64,000 nucleotides of DNA from Morella rubra (GCA_003952965.2 CM025855.1:21825122-21889121); one strand, 5' to 3'; shown: positions 12,291 to 24,331, counted from the stretch's first letter. The notes: generated from the sequence alone by a model not told the origin. Program-made: numbers and translations.

Positions 12291-12845
12291 CTACAAAAAA
12301 AAATCATTCTTGCCTTTTGGTACCCAAATCTTTTTGGGTCCTTTGGTGTTAGAACCAATTTCTTTCATCCTGTCCTTTCGAATCCAAACAAGTTTAATGC
12401 CACTAGAAGATTTCTTTCTAGTTGGACAAACATGTGATATATGTCCAGATTTACCACAAAAGTTGCACAATGTAAATGATGGAGATGATTTTGTGATCAT
12501 ATAAGAGTAAGATTTTTTATCATTGAAGGAATCATATCCAATGCCACTTTTGTTGAAGCAACACCTTTGAGAACCAAGAAGAATATCAAGGTTTTTCTTT
12601 CCTTGAGTAAATCTTGCAAGATCATTTGTAAGAGAGTCAATTTTCACTTTCAAGGTGTCATTTTCAGTAATCAAGATACTGGACTCACTTTGCAAGGGTT
12701 TTTCATTTTCTTTTGTGGTCCTTGCAAGATCATCTCTAAGAGATGTGACTTGACTCTTCAAAGTATCATTCTCTTTTGCAATACTTTCAAAATTCTTTTT
12801 GAGAGAACAATATTTTGAAAATATTTTTTTAGTTCAAGGTATTCT
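12291..12845 (-). pseudogene. element B gag-pol linker with zinc knuckle
   Basis: The 156-codon frame (12291-12761) has a coiled-coil-like N-terminal part (DDLARTTKENEK, DSLTNDLARF), then CNFCGKSGHISHVCP, a CX2CX4HX4C zinc knuckle for nucleic-acid binding. After that comes the basic GPKKIWVPKGK motif found ahead of the SIRE protease. The frame is open here, but its neighbours are broken. Confidence 0.75.
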
Positions 12846-13946
12846 TCAAAACGCATCTTGCAATTCATCAAATGAGAAGGAATGAATTAGAGAGTCTTGT
12901 ACCTCATCTTCATCTTCCTTTGCCATGAAGCATAGGTTTGCAACTTTTTCATCACTATTACTATCACTTTCATCGGTCTCTCCCCATGCAGCCAAAAAGG
13001 CTTTCTTTTTGTTCTTGAAATCCTTGGATTTCTTGTGGGATTCAAGGTTGGGGCAATCCGTCTTGATATGTCCCGGCTTCTTGTATCCATAGCAAATAAT
13101 GTCATTCTTCTTGCTACTATCACCTTTATAGCTTGTCTTCCTTGGAAAACTTTCATCTTCTTGTTTCTTTCTGAAGAACTTCTTGAATCTATTGGTGAAC
13201 AATGTCATTTCCTCATCATCTTCGGAAGACTCATCGTCACTAGAGCATGAGGCTTTCAAGGCAATGCTTCTTTTTCTTTTTCCTTCATCCTCATCTCCCT
13301 TTTCTTGATTCATCTCATGTGTCATGAGAGATCCCATGAGCTCATCCAAAGAAAGCTTTGTCAAGTCTTTGGCTTCTTGAATGGCGGTGACCTTGGGTTC
13401 CCAAACTTTTGGTAGACACCTAAGAATCTTTCAAACCATTTCAACATTACTGTATTCTTTACCAAGTGATTTAAGACCATTTATAATATCGGTAAAGCGA
13501 GTAAACATAGATGAGATATTTTCATAGGGTTTCATTTTAAAAAGCTCATAACTATGAACAAGCATACTAATCTTGTTTTCTTTAACTTGATTCGTACCTT
13601 CATGGGCCACTTGAAGTTTGTCCCAAATTTGTTTCGCTGTATCACAACCAGAAACAAGATTAAATTCATTTGAATCAAGTGCACAATACAAAACATTCAT
13701 AGCTTTGGAATTTAAGGACATAAGTTTTAAATCAGCATTATCCCACTCTTTTTCATCTTTCAACATACCTTCCTTGTGTCTAGGAAATTTAGGACCATTT
13801 GAGATAACTCTCCACAGTTTATAGTCCATGGCTTGGATGTAAATCCTCATCTTTGCCTTCTAGTAGTTATAGCAAGTCCCATTGAACAAAGGTGGTCTAT
13901 TTGTGGATTGACCTTCAGCTAAGGAGGTACTAACAAGGGTTGTCAT
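12846..13946 (-). pseudogene. element B gag (UBN2-type), two nonsense codons
   Basis: The start ATG is the complement of 13944-13946, 35 bp from the LTR edge. The N-terminus carries the RPPLFNGT motif, then the IYIQAMDYKLWRV and IWDKLQVAHEGTNQVKE motifs of the copia gag (UBN2) family, which forms the particle shell. TAG replaces the Trp expected after NY in the NYWK motif (near 13860), and TGA replaces an Arg after VEMV (about 13430). Frame 12846-13364 completes the C-terminus with acidic stretches and a knuckle ICYGYKKPGHIKTDC whose second Cys has become Tyr. Confidence 0.85.
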
Positions 13947-13967
13947 AGATAGAGATATTAAACCTCA

Positions 13968-13979
13968 GCTCTGATACCA
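13968..13979 (-). promoter_or_regulatory. element B primer-binding site
   Basis: Minus strand TGGTATCAGAGC lies two bases inside the 5' LTR. It is the initiator-methionine tRNA complement used by most plant copia elements. Confidence 0.85.
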
Positions 13980-13981
13980 AT

Positions 13982-15996
13982 TGTAAGTCTAAATAACAAC
14001 CCAAGAGGAGGCGGGGAGGTGAATTGGGTTTATCAAAAACGTCTCCTTTTTTGATAAAAATGCAGATCTGGAAAATAAAATTTTTCTACAAACACAAGAG
14101 CAGATTTGAATATGCTAAATGCTTCTTAATAAGAGAACAATAAATCATAAAGCATAAATCTCCACAAGTATGAATATGTACTGAAACGTAAGAGAGATAG
14201 AGTTATTGAGATGACACCATAATTTTAGGTGGTTCGGCCAACACTTGCCTATGTCCACCCCCAAGGCTATTGACTTCCTTGGGCTTCCTTCACTATTCTC
14301 CAAATAGCAAATACACATTAGCTTCCGGGGTGCTAAGGAACCTTTACAAAGCGTTTTGCGAGCTCACATTTCAAACTCTCACAAATTGCAAAACCCAAGG
14401 GATTTCTTCTACTCTCACGAGTAGAACAAGTATTCACACAATGCTCAACAAGTGTTCACACAACACTCAAGTGTTTTCCAGAAGATGGATACAAAGGAAT
14501 TACAATGAATGGCTCTCTAAGCCAATAGCAAGTGAAAAGCTCAATAGAGTGCAAGAGAACAAGATTCTCAAAGGAAAGCTAAAGTTTGGCAGGTGGGAGC
14601 ACAAGCTTTCTTGGTAGATGCGGTTTTCCCTCTTCTTCAAAGCACTTTCTCTCTCTAGAAATTAGGGCAAGAGTGATTGCAAGTGTTTGTCTCTTCTTCA
14701 AAAAATTTCTCTCTTTTTGGAGGCTAGGTCATCAATGATGAGCAAAAGGAGAAGATTTGACAATGAAGCTTTGGTCTTGAAGGAATCAGCAGAGTATTTC
14801 TTTAGATCTTGCTTTCTCTCTCTTTCGGAGGATAGATTTTGAATGATGCTGCAGATCACCCCTTTCTCTTTCTAACTCATTCTATTTATAGCACTTTTGA
14901 CTTCAACAGTCATCTGGGATTTTAAAAGAGTCGTTGGAGGGGAGCTGTCAACATTCCAGGATTTCAGCAAAAAATCGTGGTTTGTGTCAGTGCATAATCA
15001 ACATGAGTTGATCTGGAAGAGCTGTCGGAAGTGCAATGTCCGACGTCTCTTCATTATCCCGAGGTCCCCTTTACTAGCCTAGGTAGACTGCAAATGTGTA
15101 CATCTCATCATTAAGCTGAGGTCCCCTTTACTGACCGAGGTATCTATCTAGGTTTGTCACCTGTCCTCTTTACAAACCGAGGTATCTATCCCGGTTCCTT
15201 CCTGAGCTCCATTTGTATTACCGACTATTCCGAGGTGCTCCAAGGTGTGCTTTCCTATTACCATTTCCGAGCTCCGAGGTGTCCCTGAGGTGTTCCCGAT
15301 GTGCTCCGAGCTTTTCCCTTATGATTTCCGAGGACCAACTCTAATTCTGACCATCTCGAGGTGCTCCCGAGATGTTTGCTTTTCTACTTTCATTTCCGAG
15401 GAGTTTCGAGCTTTTCCATTATAATTTCCGAAGTGCTCATTCCAAACATCCCGAGGTCCATACATTTTCCCGACGTTCCCACAACATCCCGAGATGTCCA
15501 TACACTTTCCACCATTCCACAAACATTCTGAGACATTGATACAATATCTCGAGGTCCTCATTACTATCTCCGAGGTGTCTCACTGTAATGTATGGACAAG
15601 ATTTGATCTGAAGTTGGTTCTCTTCGGAGACAGTGCAATGTGTCGACCCATAACTTTGTCTAAAAATGTTGTCTTAAGGTGTCAGTGCAATGTGTTGACA
15701 CTAGTCTTCAATGTGTCGACACTATAAGTACTGAAGAGGTTTTTCAACAATTTTGAAAGTGTCATTTTCACTCCAATTCATCTTTAAACACCTACAATAT
15801 GAAAAATTGATTTTATCAACTTGTGTAATGGTGTTCAAGTGCACTTAGAAATATTTTTGTGAGATAACCTCAATCCTTTAAAATATATTTTAGAAAATAG
15901 TGGATTGACAAGGAAAATCTAAAATTCTTCAAAACTTTAGAATTTTTTTATCATCAAAATCAATTGTGGATTGTTTGCAAAAACCTTGGGCTAACA
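13982..15996 (-). repeat. element B 5' LTR (full length)
   Basis: 2015 bp, minus-strand start TGTTAGCCCAAGG at 15996. It contains an irregular run of CGAGGT motifs at 15060-15570 and TGTGTCGAC palindromes at 15640-15725. It retains the 460-bp segment (about 14690-15155) missing from the partner LTR. Confidence 0.92.
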
Positions 15997-16019
15997 ATAT
16001 CTACTCATAAAACTGACTA

Positions 16020-16450
16020 TTTGATTAATATCTGGCCTTATCCCTCTCTACTTGGAGAGATGAAATTATGCCTAAAGGGTAAAACCTTTCCTTGGCATTC
16101 TGCAAACCATCCTTGCCAGTATTCATCAACATAGTCCCAAAGACTTTTTCTCGATTACCAATAACTTGGTTCCAGAATGTGGAACACTTCCAAAGGTCTT
16201 TGACTGATGACATCACTCAGACGTCATTTTGAGTAGTATATTATTACATAAAGAATAGAAACAATATTAAACTCCCACTGACTTCTTGTCAATACAAGGC
16301 TCATCCATGTTTTGTGAAAAATCAAACGATTTGATTATCTCATCAAACTGGATTTCTAGCTAATGCTTTGAGTTCTGAAACTCATCATAGGTTCAATAAT
16401 GTCACTTTTTCTATTGATCTTATCTGCCCCTTTTATTGACTCAGTTGACT
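16020..16450 (-). pseudogene. element A reverse transcriptase relict
   Basis: Translated on the minus strand in broken frames it gives FDEIIKSFDFSQNMDEPCI followed by KK, close to the FDEVIKTFGFIKNEDEPCVY-type block of Angela/Tork copia RT. Further on come fragments resembling KDLGEA...ILGIKI and a KGFLP-like motif. Several stops interrupt it. This is the main reason for calling A a decayed copia element rather than a large non-coding derivative. Confidence 0.5.
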
Positions 16451-16879
16451 GTTTCATCAAGAACTGTCACGCTTTGCCTCTACTTAGGCCATACTCCTTT
16501 TAAAAGTAGATATTCCTACTTACAATTACCAATTGTTCACTTAACAATTATCAAATAATAACTCGTGAACCTTTTTGGGTAAAACCCCAAAAGAATGCAG
16601 GTAATAATTCTATGCTTATCTCCCACTGAACAATATCATATAAAGTTCAATTTCAAATTTTTGCAACATTATTGTGCCGTGATGTAACAAGGGAAATTAA
16701 CTGAGATATGATGCTTCCATTTCCAAGATAAGTTCAAAACTGATCTAATTATCTGAGTATCTTGATACTCACTTCCAGTTAGTTTTTCCACTTTACTCTG
16801 TAATTTCTTGAACTTTAAAAAAAAAAAAATTTAGACTCATAATTCATCAGGTACAGATAATTGTAACTGGAATGACCAT

Positions 16880-17120
16880 CACCAAAAATGATGAAACAGG
16901 AAAAACCATCCTCTGGTTATGTGGTTAAAATCACCACACATCAGTCAATATGCACCAACTCTAACAATCTTGTAGCTCTTAATTCCTTTTACTTTAAAAG
17001 GATTTCTCAATCATCATCGGATCATATCCAGATTACTATGGCTAAGTGTCACATGCTACGTACAAGTGGGATTCACACCCCTCTCCTTTTAGAGTTGCAT
17101 AACTGGTATCAACATCTTTC
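16880..17120 (-). pseudogene. element A integrase relict
   Basis: Minus-strand frames near 16925-16975 read LLELVHID followed by a stop and an FNH-like residue pattern, matching the first-Asp block (LLELIHSDVCGP type) of copia integrase. Next to it the GAG-pre-integrase zone is only faintly visible. No open frame remains. Confidence 0.4.
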
Positions 17121-18425
17121 TCAATATTATTCAGAGAGTTCACAACTTTTCAAAAAATTAATACGACTATCAATAAAAGCGCTAGAATCAATAAACACTT
17201 TTAATTTAAATAGCACATATAAAGATAGTCTTCAAAAACAAAGTTTTTCCTTTTTGTAAACTCAAATAAATAAACTCTATATGGAAGTCGCCGCAACACT
17301 GGCAGTCATCCATATTCTGAACAATTTCCCCTTTTACTTAATATCCAGATTTCTTTAAACCCATGCAACTTATTGCAAAAGTGAGATATAATGCCTAAAT
17401 AGACATACTAACAATTTAATGGACAATACATTAAATTTAATTTAATGATAAGCATACCTTTAGTAAGATTCCTTTTTCAACATAAAACTTGGCCTTAGTC
17501 CATAATCATCACAGGGTATTAGTATCGTATAATAAATCTGCAAAAACATAGAAATTAATTCACATGTATATATAAATAAATCCACTAGTTTCGGGTTTTC
17601 GAATAACTAATGGTACCTCCCACTATGACACATCAATCAAAAAAAATACCGAATATAACATTTATATTCTGTGTCACTAGTAGGTATCAAGAGCTTTTAC
17701 CTTTTGTAAATATGATCCTATTTTAGTAACCACGCAACAACTTGTAAACGCAGATAGAAACTATCTGTCATGAATCCATCTCATGTCTCATACAATATGT
17801 ATGTAAATATCCGTACTCTTGATTTCCTTTTGACCACCAAATAAATACAATATTCACTATTTTAGCATACGTGTTTATTTAGTTAAGTGCAACCATCGTC
17901 TAAATGATATGTAATTTTGAAATGGGTCGGCATTGCTATTTTAGTCAACACCCCCATCACTCATACACCTTCATTTATCTTCTAAAGAAATAAATGGACA
18001 AACTATAAAATCAAGATATTGGAATCCCCTATTTTAGTTTCATCCAACACTTAATAAAATAGAATTCCACTTACCAACAATAGGGGGTTATGAGATTAGT
18101 TTCCTCTAAACAATCCGATTTAGCACTTGCATTTAAAATATTTTAGAATTTTTTAGAATTTTTTTTTTATTTTTTATTTTAAAAAAGTCAACTGGTCAAA
18201 CCGGGTTGGTCAACGGTTGACTGGGTTGAACCGTTGACCCATCGGTCCAAGTCAAACCTGGTACGGTTGTGGTCATGGTTCGGGTCAAACCCGGACCGAA
18301 TCACGTGGTCCATGGGCTCCACGGTTGGCACTTGGGTTGGATCCATGGGCTGGCCAAACATGGTCCAGCCCTTGTGGCAAAGCCTTCTCCCATTTCTTTT
18401 TCAACACAAAATGTCTAGGCGTTTA

Positions 18426-20026
18426 TGTGAGTCTAAATATAACCCAAGAGGGGGGGTGAATTGGGTTTATTAAAAACTTAGTCCTTTTTCGATAAAAACC
18501 AAATCTAAAAAAATACCCTTTTTAACAATTAAAAAGGAAGATCTGAAAGTGTATAATGCTAAGCAAAATATAAGCAATAATGATAAAGCATAAATCTCCA
18601 CAAGTATGAATATGTACTGAAAAGTAAGAGAGATAGAGTTAGAGAGATGACACCGTAATTTTAGGTGGTTCGGCCAACACTTGCCTACGTCCACCCCCAA
18701 GGCTATTGACTTCCTTGGGCTTCCTTCACTATTCTCCAAATAGCAAATACACCTTAGCTTCCGGGTGCTAAGGAACCTTTACAAAGCGTTTTTCGAGCTC
18801 ACGCTTTCAACTCTCTCACAAATCCCAAAACCCAAGGGATTTCTTCTACCCTCACGAATAGGACAAGTGTTCACCCAACACTCAAGTGTTTTACAAATAA
18901 TGGATACAATAAGGAATGGCTCTTAAGCCGAATATGCAAATGGAAAGCTCACAACGTGTAGAATGGCTCTCTAAGCCAAATTAGCAAATGAAAAGCTCAA
19001 TAAAGTGCAAGAGGACAAGATACTTGAATGAAACCTAAAGTTTGGCAAGTAGGAGCACAAGCTTTCTTGGTAGATGCGGTTTTCTCTCTTCTTCAAAGCA
19101 CTTTCTCTCTCTAGAAGTTAGGGCACGATTGATTGCAAGTGTGTTGTCTCTTCTTCAAGAATCTCTCTCTCTTTGGATGCTAGGTCGTCAATGATGAGCA
19201 AGAGAAGAAGATTTTACAATGAGAGCTCTTGGACTTGAAGGAATCAGCAAATGGATTTCTTTGGATCTTGGCTTTTTCTCTCTCTATATGTTGCGATGAT
19301 GATCGAGCTTTTTTTCTTCTCTTCCATCTCGTTCTTCTTATAGCCCCTAGGTCTTCAACGGTCATCAAGTGGCTTCATTTTACCGTTGGAGGGGTTTAAA
19401 AGTCATTTGAGAACCATTTTGGACGATCTGGCGTCATTCCAAGATTTTTGCAAATTTGCACCATGTGTCGACACATTGTGCTATGTGCTGACACATTAAA
19501 ACATGGTCTGAAATTTTGCTCTCGGGAGACAGTGCAATGTGTCGACACATGCCTTCAATGTGTCGACACTTCCCATACTTAGCCAAAAAATCACTTTGAA
19601 TGGCCTGGAAATAAGCTCTCGGGAGACAGTTCAATGTGTCGACACATGCCTTCAATGTGTCGACACTTCCCATACTTAGCCAAAAATCACTTTGAATGGC
19701 CTGGAAATAAGCTCTCGGGAGACAGTTCAATGTGTCGACACATTTGAGTTGTCTGAATTTGTTCTTTGACAGCAATTTCTCCAATTCTTTAAAGCATCCA
19801 AACCATTCCAACACTTCTTTAAACACCTACAAATGAAAAATTGATCTTATCAACTTGTGTAATGGTGTTCAAGTCCGCTTAAAAATATTTTAAGGAAATA
19901 ACTTCAATCCTTTGAAATACATTAAATAGTGGATTGATAATGTAAAATCTAAAATCCTTAAAACTTAGAATTTTTTGTTATCATCAAAATCAATTATATT
20001 GTTTGCAAAACAACCTTGGGCTAACA
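18426..20026 (-). mobile_element. element C: solo LTR of the element-B family
   Basis: 1601 bp with minus-strand start TGTTAGCCCAAGG at 20026 and end ...GACTCACA at 18426, flanked by identical GTTTA at 18421-18425 and 20027-20031. It aligns with the B LTRs through the shared GGTGGTTCGGCCAACACTTG and GGGCTTCCTTCACTATTCTC blocks. No internal sequence is present, so it is a solo LTR left by recombination between two LTRs. It is nested in A. Confidence 0.93.
19518..19745. repeat. 97-bp tandem repeat inside solo LTR C
   Basis: Unit starts GCTCTCGGGAGACAGT at 19518, 19615 and 19711 (periods 97 and 96), giving 2.3 copies. Each unit carries two GTGTCGACAC palindromes. It lies in the part of the LTR that varies most between family members. 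Confidence 0.88.
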
Positions 20027-21278
20027 GTTTAAAAACAAAGGGGGCTTTTACTAGTTAAAAAAAATTCGGCCCAAAGTTTTATAAAATAGTCCAACAAGGA
20101 TTTTATTCAAACAAAAACGGGCCTCACATTTCATACAAAAAAAAACGGCCTTTAACGTTTTAAAGCAGCCCTAAACGTTTAAACATTTCAGACGGCTTTG
20201 ATGCCCTTTTAAAAAACTGTAGAACCGGGCTTTTCCTTCAAAAATTTCTTCAGCCACCTTTTAAAATACAGCCCATGCGTATACAAAAGAAGCCCACGAG
20301 TTTTTTTTTTTTTTTTTAATTTCAAATCCTGGCCAACTATTGGGCCTCTACTTTTAAAACAAAACTGGGCTTAATAAAAACTTCAGCCCAAACGGTGAAA
20401 ATAGCCCATTCACTAAAAACTTGAAAATGGGTCGGGTAAGGCAACTTTTGCCCTACCCGCTTGGCCCAAACGGGTGACCCAGATAGCACATGTCTGGGTG
20501 CCGTTTGGTGCCCAAGAGGAAAGGGGTGGCAGTAGCCAGCCCAGCCGCCCTTGTTGGCCACGTTTGGCAAGATCCTGGTCGGACGTTGGTCTGGCAGCTC
20601 ACCGGCGGCTATTGTGCTGCCGGCCGGCGAGCTAGTGGCCGCCAGTGGTCAGCCCCCACACCTGTGTTGGTGTGGCTCTCTTGAGGTGTTCTCGGCCTTC
20701 AAGGCCGAGACACCTTAGAACAGCTGCTGGTTGGAGCTACCCCGGTCATACCAGGCGTGCTCCAGCCAGTAACTCCGATCAGTGGCCTGGCAGCAACCCA
20801 CCATGCTGCCGGCCACTTCTTGGTGAGAGAGAAACTGTTTCTCCCTTTCTCCTCGTATACATAACTTTCTTTAATAATCCGAATATCAAACAATAATTGA
20901 CAAACAATTTCATAAAACAATTGATTCATAATCCAATTCTATGACGAAGCAGCAATCCGTTAACAAATACAAGGATTTCTTACGTTTGATATAATCAAAA
21001 CGTAAAAGATGAAAATCCAAAGAACATCTATTCATACGATTTCCAAAAAAATTAATGGCAAAACAATTTGATCGGCTTTTAAAACAAAAACCAAAACATT
21101 CATAATAACCTAATCATATAGGTTTCGAAAAATTATTCTTCACACGATTTCACAAACCGTAAAGAACAAAATGATCTATTTGAAAACTATTTTCAAAATA
21201 AATCACATAATTCGATTACCATGAATATTCTTAACAAACTGTGATGTAGATCTCAAGAGTATGAGGTTCAACTAACCT
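20027..21278 (-). other. element A 5' leader
   Basis: Untranslated leader between the nested solo LTR and the PBS. 20480-20830 is markedly GC-richer than its surroundings and is similar in wording to 61840-62160 of the A-like copy. No gag frame is recognisable. Confidence 0.55.
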
Positions 21279-21291
21279 GCCTCTAATACCA
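21279..21291 (-). promoter_or_regulatory. element A primer-binding site
   Basis: Minus strand TGGTATTAGAGGC starts one base inside the 5' LTR, a decayed form of the TGGTATCAGAGC initiator-tRNA site. Confidence 0.75.
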
Positions 21292-21292
21292 C

Positions 21293-22579
21293 TGAAAGTT
21301 TGCCGGCGAAAAATTAACTTACCAATTTTCTTTGTTGATCTCGAGAATTCTTCAATAATCTTCAGGTTCTTGTCGATCTCACAATCTTGAGAATTTCACA
21401 TTAGCAGCCCAAGTGTTTTGTCTCATTCATCTCCATGCTCACAACTGTGTAGGGTTTTCTCTGAGTCATGATGGCTAACCCTCAAACTAACAATTTGTCA
21501 ATTAGGGTAGACTATCTCATTGCTATCTTATATATGAAAACCCTAGCTGTGATAGTGTGTGAGATCATTAAGGATCTCAGATCTTGACCGTAGGATCACA
21601 TGAAAAACTCTTTTTCCATTAACTCCCTTATATTCTTTTATTCTGAATTTTGGGCTTCTACTAATTGTAATAATGTCCATCAACATATTACAATTACTCC
21701 CGAGAATTTGAGATTGATTTGTGAAATCCCTTTTGCTAACAATTATTCTTTTATTTATCCTTCCACCATACTATATTCCACATAAGTCAATAGGACTGAA
21801 ATCATATCACCGATTAAGTCTCTAACTCATATAATTTTTAGTTCTGTGTAACTCGTTAGACTATCAATTGTTTCCAAAAAATTTGACAAATAAATATATA
21901 TATTATATATATATAATATATTTTTGAAAAATTTTAACAAAATACCATTAGTCAATGGATTTTTTTCTAGTCCAACCCTATACAAATATCTTGAATATAC
22001 TGCCTCATCAAGAAACTAGTGGATTCCTTATTGAGCATTTATACAAACCCACTTTATTATGTATAAGACCCAACGTTATCTGGAATATTTGACCTAGAAA
22101 GATCATCACTAAACAACTCAGTCAAAGCACAAGTACACAACAAATAATCCATATAAACCTCTCAGGTCTAAGGATACAATAAACTAATTGTGCTGAATAC
22201 CTTCTCAACATTAGTGATCAATTCCAGAAGGTATTCATATTTGATCCCGTTCAGTGCATGTACTCTTACATTGCACCCACTCGTTTGCTTAAGGTCACCA
22301 CCTCAATGACGAGTCCATCATCCTATTTAATAGAGGCACAACGAGTGTAGACCTATTATACATCAATATGTACCTCAATCTAGAATAAAACATCAAGTGA
22401 ACAAGGAACCGAAAAGTCATACTCCCCCTTTGATTCATTAATCATTGCATGACTTTTCTACAATGTCACTCAATAATATAACATCTTATGTCACAACATA
22501 TTAAAATAAATAAATATAAACACGTGGCATCTAAATAATAATTATTTAGATAAATGATTTTTAGGGCATATTTCTTACA
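21293..22579 (-). repeat. element A 5' LTR
   Basis: 1287 bp, partner of 5410-6703. It begins TGTAAGAAATATGCCC at 22579 on the minus strand and is followed by the ACTAG target duplication at 22580-22584. It contains an AT-only stretch at 21890-21930. Confidence 0.93.
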
Positions 22580-22859
22580 ACTAGAATACAAGTGTTCAGA
22601 AATCATGATTTTATATTATTAGAGTTTATACTAATATTGTTCTTCCTGTTTTGTATATTGGAGGAACCAGGACCGATTTGATGCAACTCTCTAATTGTAA
22701 GAGGTTTCATGTGCAGAGGTTGAATGCAATATCTGATACCAAAAATAGTGATTCAACTGTCATTGGTCAGCCAAACCTTTGTTTAAATAAATAATTTGAA
22801 TGATGTTTCCCTCTTTGTTGGAATGTCACATTTTATCAAATTTTTGCTCTTTAGAAAAG

Positions 22860-23183
22860 CATTGGATGCTTAGTCTAAAGATATGAGAAGGGCTGCAATT
22901 TTTCTTATGAGGAGATTCATAGAAATGGGACTTGGGCTGGAAGGTCAACAATACTTTGACAACTACAAAGAAGGAATGTGCGATGTAAGGGTGAATTGTT
23001 ATCCTCCTTGTCCTGAACTTGAGCACGTTATGGGGGTTAATGCACACAGAGACATCTGTGGGATAACTCTCTTACTTGAGTGTGGCGACATGCTAGGATT
23101 GTAGGTTCTGAAAGATGAGCATTAGGTTGTTGTTGAACCCATCTATGGCGCCATGGTTGTAAACCTCGGCTATATCATGCAGG
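22860..23183 (+). pseudogene. 2-oxoglutarate/Fe(II)-dependent dioxygenase fragment
   Basis: The translation contains VNCYPPCPELE, then VNAHRDICGITLLLE with the HxD iron-binding pair, GDMLGL, VLKDEH and GAMVVNLGYIMQ. This is the order of the plant 2OG-Fe(II) oxygenase core (SRG1-like and related enzymes of specialised metabolism). A GT splice-donor-like site follows at 23182, matching the usual intron position after the NxGDxxQ motif. Three nonsense codons (before SKDMRR, after MLGL, after DEH) and the absence of the first and last exons show that it is dead. The open frame 22883-23104 is only part of it. This is the clearest host-gene trace outside mobile elements. Confidence 0.75.
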
Positions 23184-23208
23184 TAAAGGTCAATTTCTTC
23201 CGCATTTA

Positions 23209-23360
23209 TGTTAGTACATATCTGTCCTTATTAGACTTATATAAAGTTCTAGAATATAAGTTGTTAGACTTATATAGTTAAGTTGGTTAGTTAGTTTTAC
23301 AAAGAACTCATGTATATAAACAGATGTAATCTCATTATTTAAATACAGTAAATTATTCTG
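23209..23360 (+). repeat. element E 5' LTR (short)
   Basis: Starts TGTTAGTACATATCTG and runs to just before the PBS, about 150 bp, with a TATATAAACAG-like box near 23312. No second copy is visible, because the element is cut off at 24689. Ends are approximate. Confidence 0.55.
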
Positions 23361-23363
23361 ATA

Positions 23364-23376
23364 TGGTATCGGAGCA
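23364..23376 (+). promoter_or_regulatory. element E primer-binding site
   Basis: TGGTATCGGAGCA resembles the initiator-tRNA-complementary site of plant copia elements and lies about 90 bp upstream of the gag ATG at 23457. Confidence 0.7.
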
Positions 23377-23456
23377 ATTACTCTGAAACTTCAAAGCTTC
23401 CACAACATCTCTCTCATTCTCAATTCTGTTTCTCTGTAAACCACGAACAGTCTTCA

Positions 23457-24331
23457 TGACTATAGAATCAGAATCTCCTTTACTTCAACCACCTTCAAAT
23501 TCACCAATCTCAAATCAACCTCCATCAAATACATTCTCATCCGTAGATGATAATCCATCAAACTCTCTGTACTTACATCAGACAGAGAATCTTGGAGCAG
23601 TGCTTGTGTCACAGCTCTTGCTTGGTGTACAAAACTATTCGACATGAAGTCCTTCCATGATCAAAAATAAGTTAGGCATTGACGGTAGTCTCATCAAACC
23701 AAATCCAGAAAGTTCTACCTATTTTACTTGGATCAGATGTGATATGATGGTTACAGTATGGTTGCTTAGTTTGTTTCCAATGAAATTGCTGGTTCTATGA
23801 TGTACGTAGATTCGGCAAAGCATGTCTGGAATGATTTGAGGGAACGATTTACTCAGTCGAATGGTCCTCGTGTGTTTCACACACGTCAGAATTTTTCCAA
23901 TCTCACTCAAAGCAATGTCTCTGTCAGCAACGATTTTACCAAGCTTACTGTCATATTGATACGTGTGTGTGTGGATCAGAATGCAAAGCAACAAAATCCA
24001 TCATTGCAACCCAAGAACGTGAGTTTACTATTAGTTCTTGATGGGTTTAGATGACTGTTTCACCCTTGCTCGTGATCAGATTCTCATTTCTGGTCCACAA
24101 CCTAACATCAACAATGTATTCTCTCTCATTGTACAAGAGGAGGAACAACTTAGTACTAAATCCAATCACACATAGCCTATTGTAATGGCTATTAAGACTG
24201 ACAATGGACAAGGAGCGAGAGGAGGCAGCAAGCCCTTTAATAAACCTCAGTGTACGCACTGTGGCAAAATTGGGCATACAATCAACAAGTGTTATAGGCT
24301 GCATGGATTCCCTCCTGAATTTAAAGTTTAA
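23457..24331 (+). pseudogene. element E gag (copia), frameshifted
   Basis: The ATG at 23457 begins a Ser/Pro-rich N-terminus followed by LYLHQTENLGAVLVSQLL, the N-terminal block of copia gag polyproteins of the LHPSENPG type. An indel near 23640 shifts the frame. Later pieces read TYFTWIRCDMMV and DSAKHVWNDLRERF. It ends in a zinc knuckle CTHCGKIGHTINKC followed by YRLHGFPPEF, a typical CX2CX4HX4C RNA-binding finger. It is the plus-strand partner of the pol relict at 24332-24689. Confidence 0.8.

Larger units (their letters stand above)
7011..15996 (-). mobile_element. element B: SIRE/Maximus-like Ty1/copia retrotransposon
   Basis: LTRs at 7011-8519 and 13982-15996 (minus-strand start TGTTAGCC, end TTACA) are flanked by identical ATATC at 7006-7010 and 15997-16001. 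The PBS (TGGTATCAGAGC) and a purine-rich PPT lie at the expected inner edges. Minus-strand order is gag, zinc-knuckle linker, protease-integrase, reverse transcriptase, RNase H, then a long 3' region with relicts of an extra ORF: the copia order, with wording typical of SIRE (WMKQQLEDFNLHY, TNTKGPKKIWVPK-type motifs). Premature stops in gag, a roughly 340-bp deletion in integrase and decayed RT make it non-autonomous. It is nested in A. Confidence 0.93.
16002..18425 (-). other. element A internal region between nested elements B and C
   Basis: About 2.4 kb of decayed internal sequence. The pol-proximal end (16020-17120) carries RT and integrase scraps listed separately. 17280-18425 has no recognisable coding and is shared in part with 60873-61400 of the A-like copy at the right end of the window. 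Confidence 0.6.
5410..22579 (-). mobile_element. element A: degenerate Ty1/copia LTR retrotransposon (host of B and C)
   Basis: Two direct LTRs (5410-6703 and 21293-22579) bound the element, and identical ACTAG lies immediately outside at 5405-5409 and 22580-22584. On the minus strand the LTR begins TGTAAGAAATATGCCCTAAA, a start common in plant copia LTRs, and ends TTTCA. A primer-binding site follows the right LTR inward and a polypurine tract precedes the left LTR. Once B (7011-15996) and C (18426-20026) and one copy of each target duplication are subtracted, about 4 kb of internal sequence remains. It holds only scraps of integrase and reverse transcriptase, so the element is long dead. 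PPT and RT wording suggest the Angela/Tork group. Confidence 0.93.

Noticed and set aside
16888..17259. 123-codon plus-strand open frame
   Set aside because: The opposite strand carries decayed integrase motifs of element A, so this is its shadow.
5410..22579. Idea that element A is a non-coding large retrotransposon derivative
   Set aside because: Minus-strand scraps at 16020-16450 and 16925-16975 match copia RT and integrase blocks, so it once had pol.
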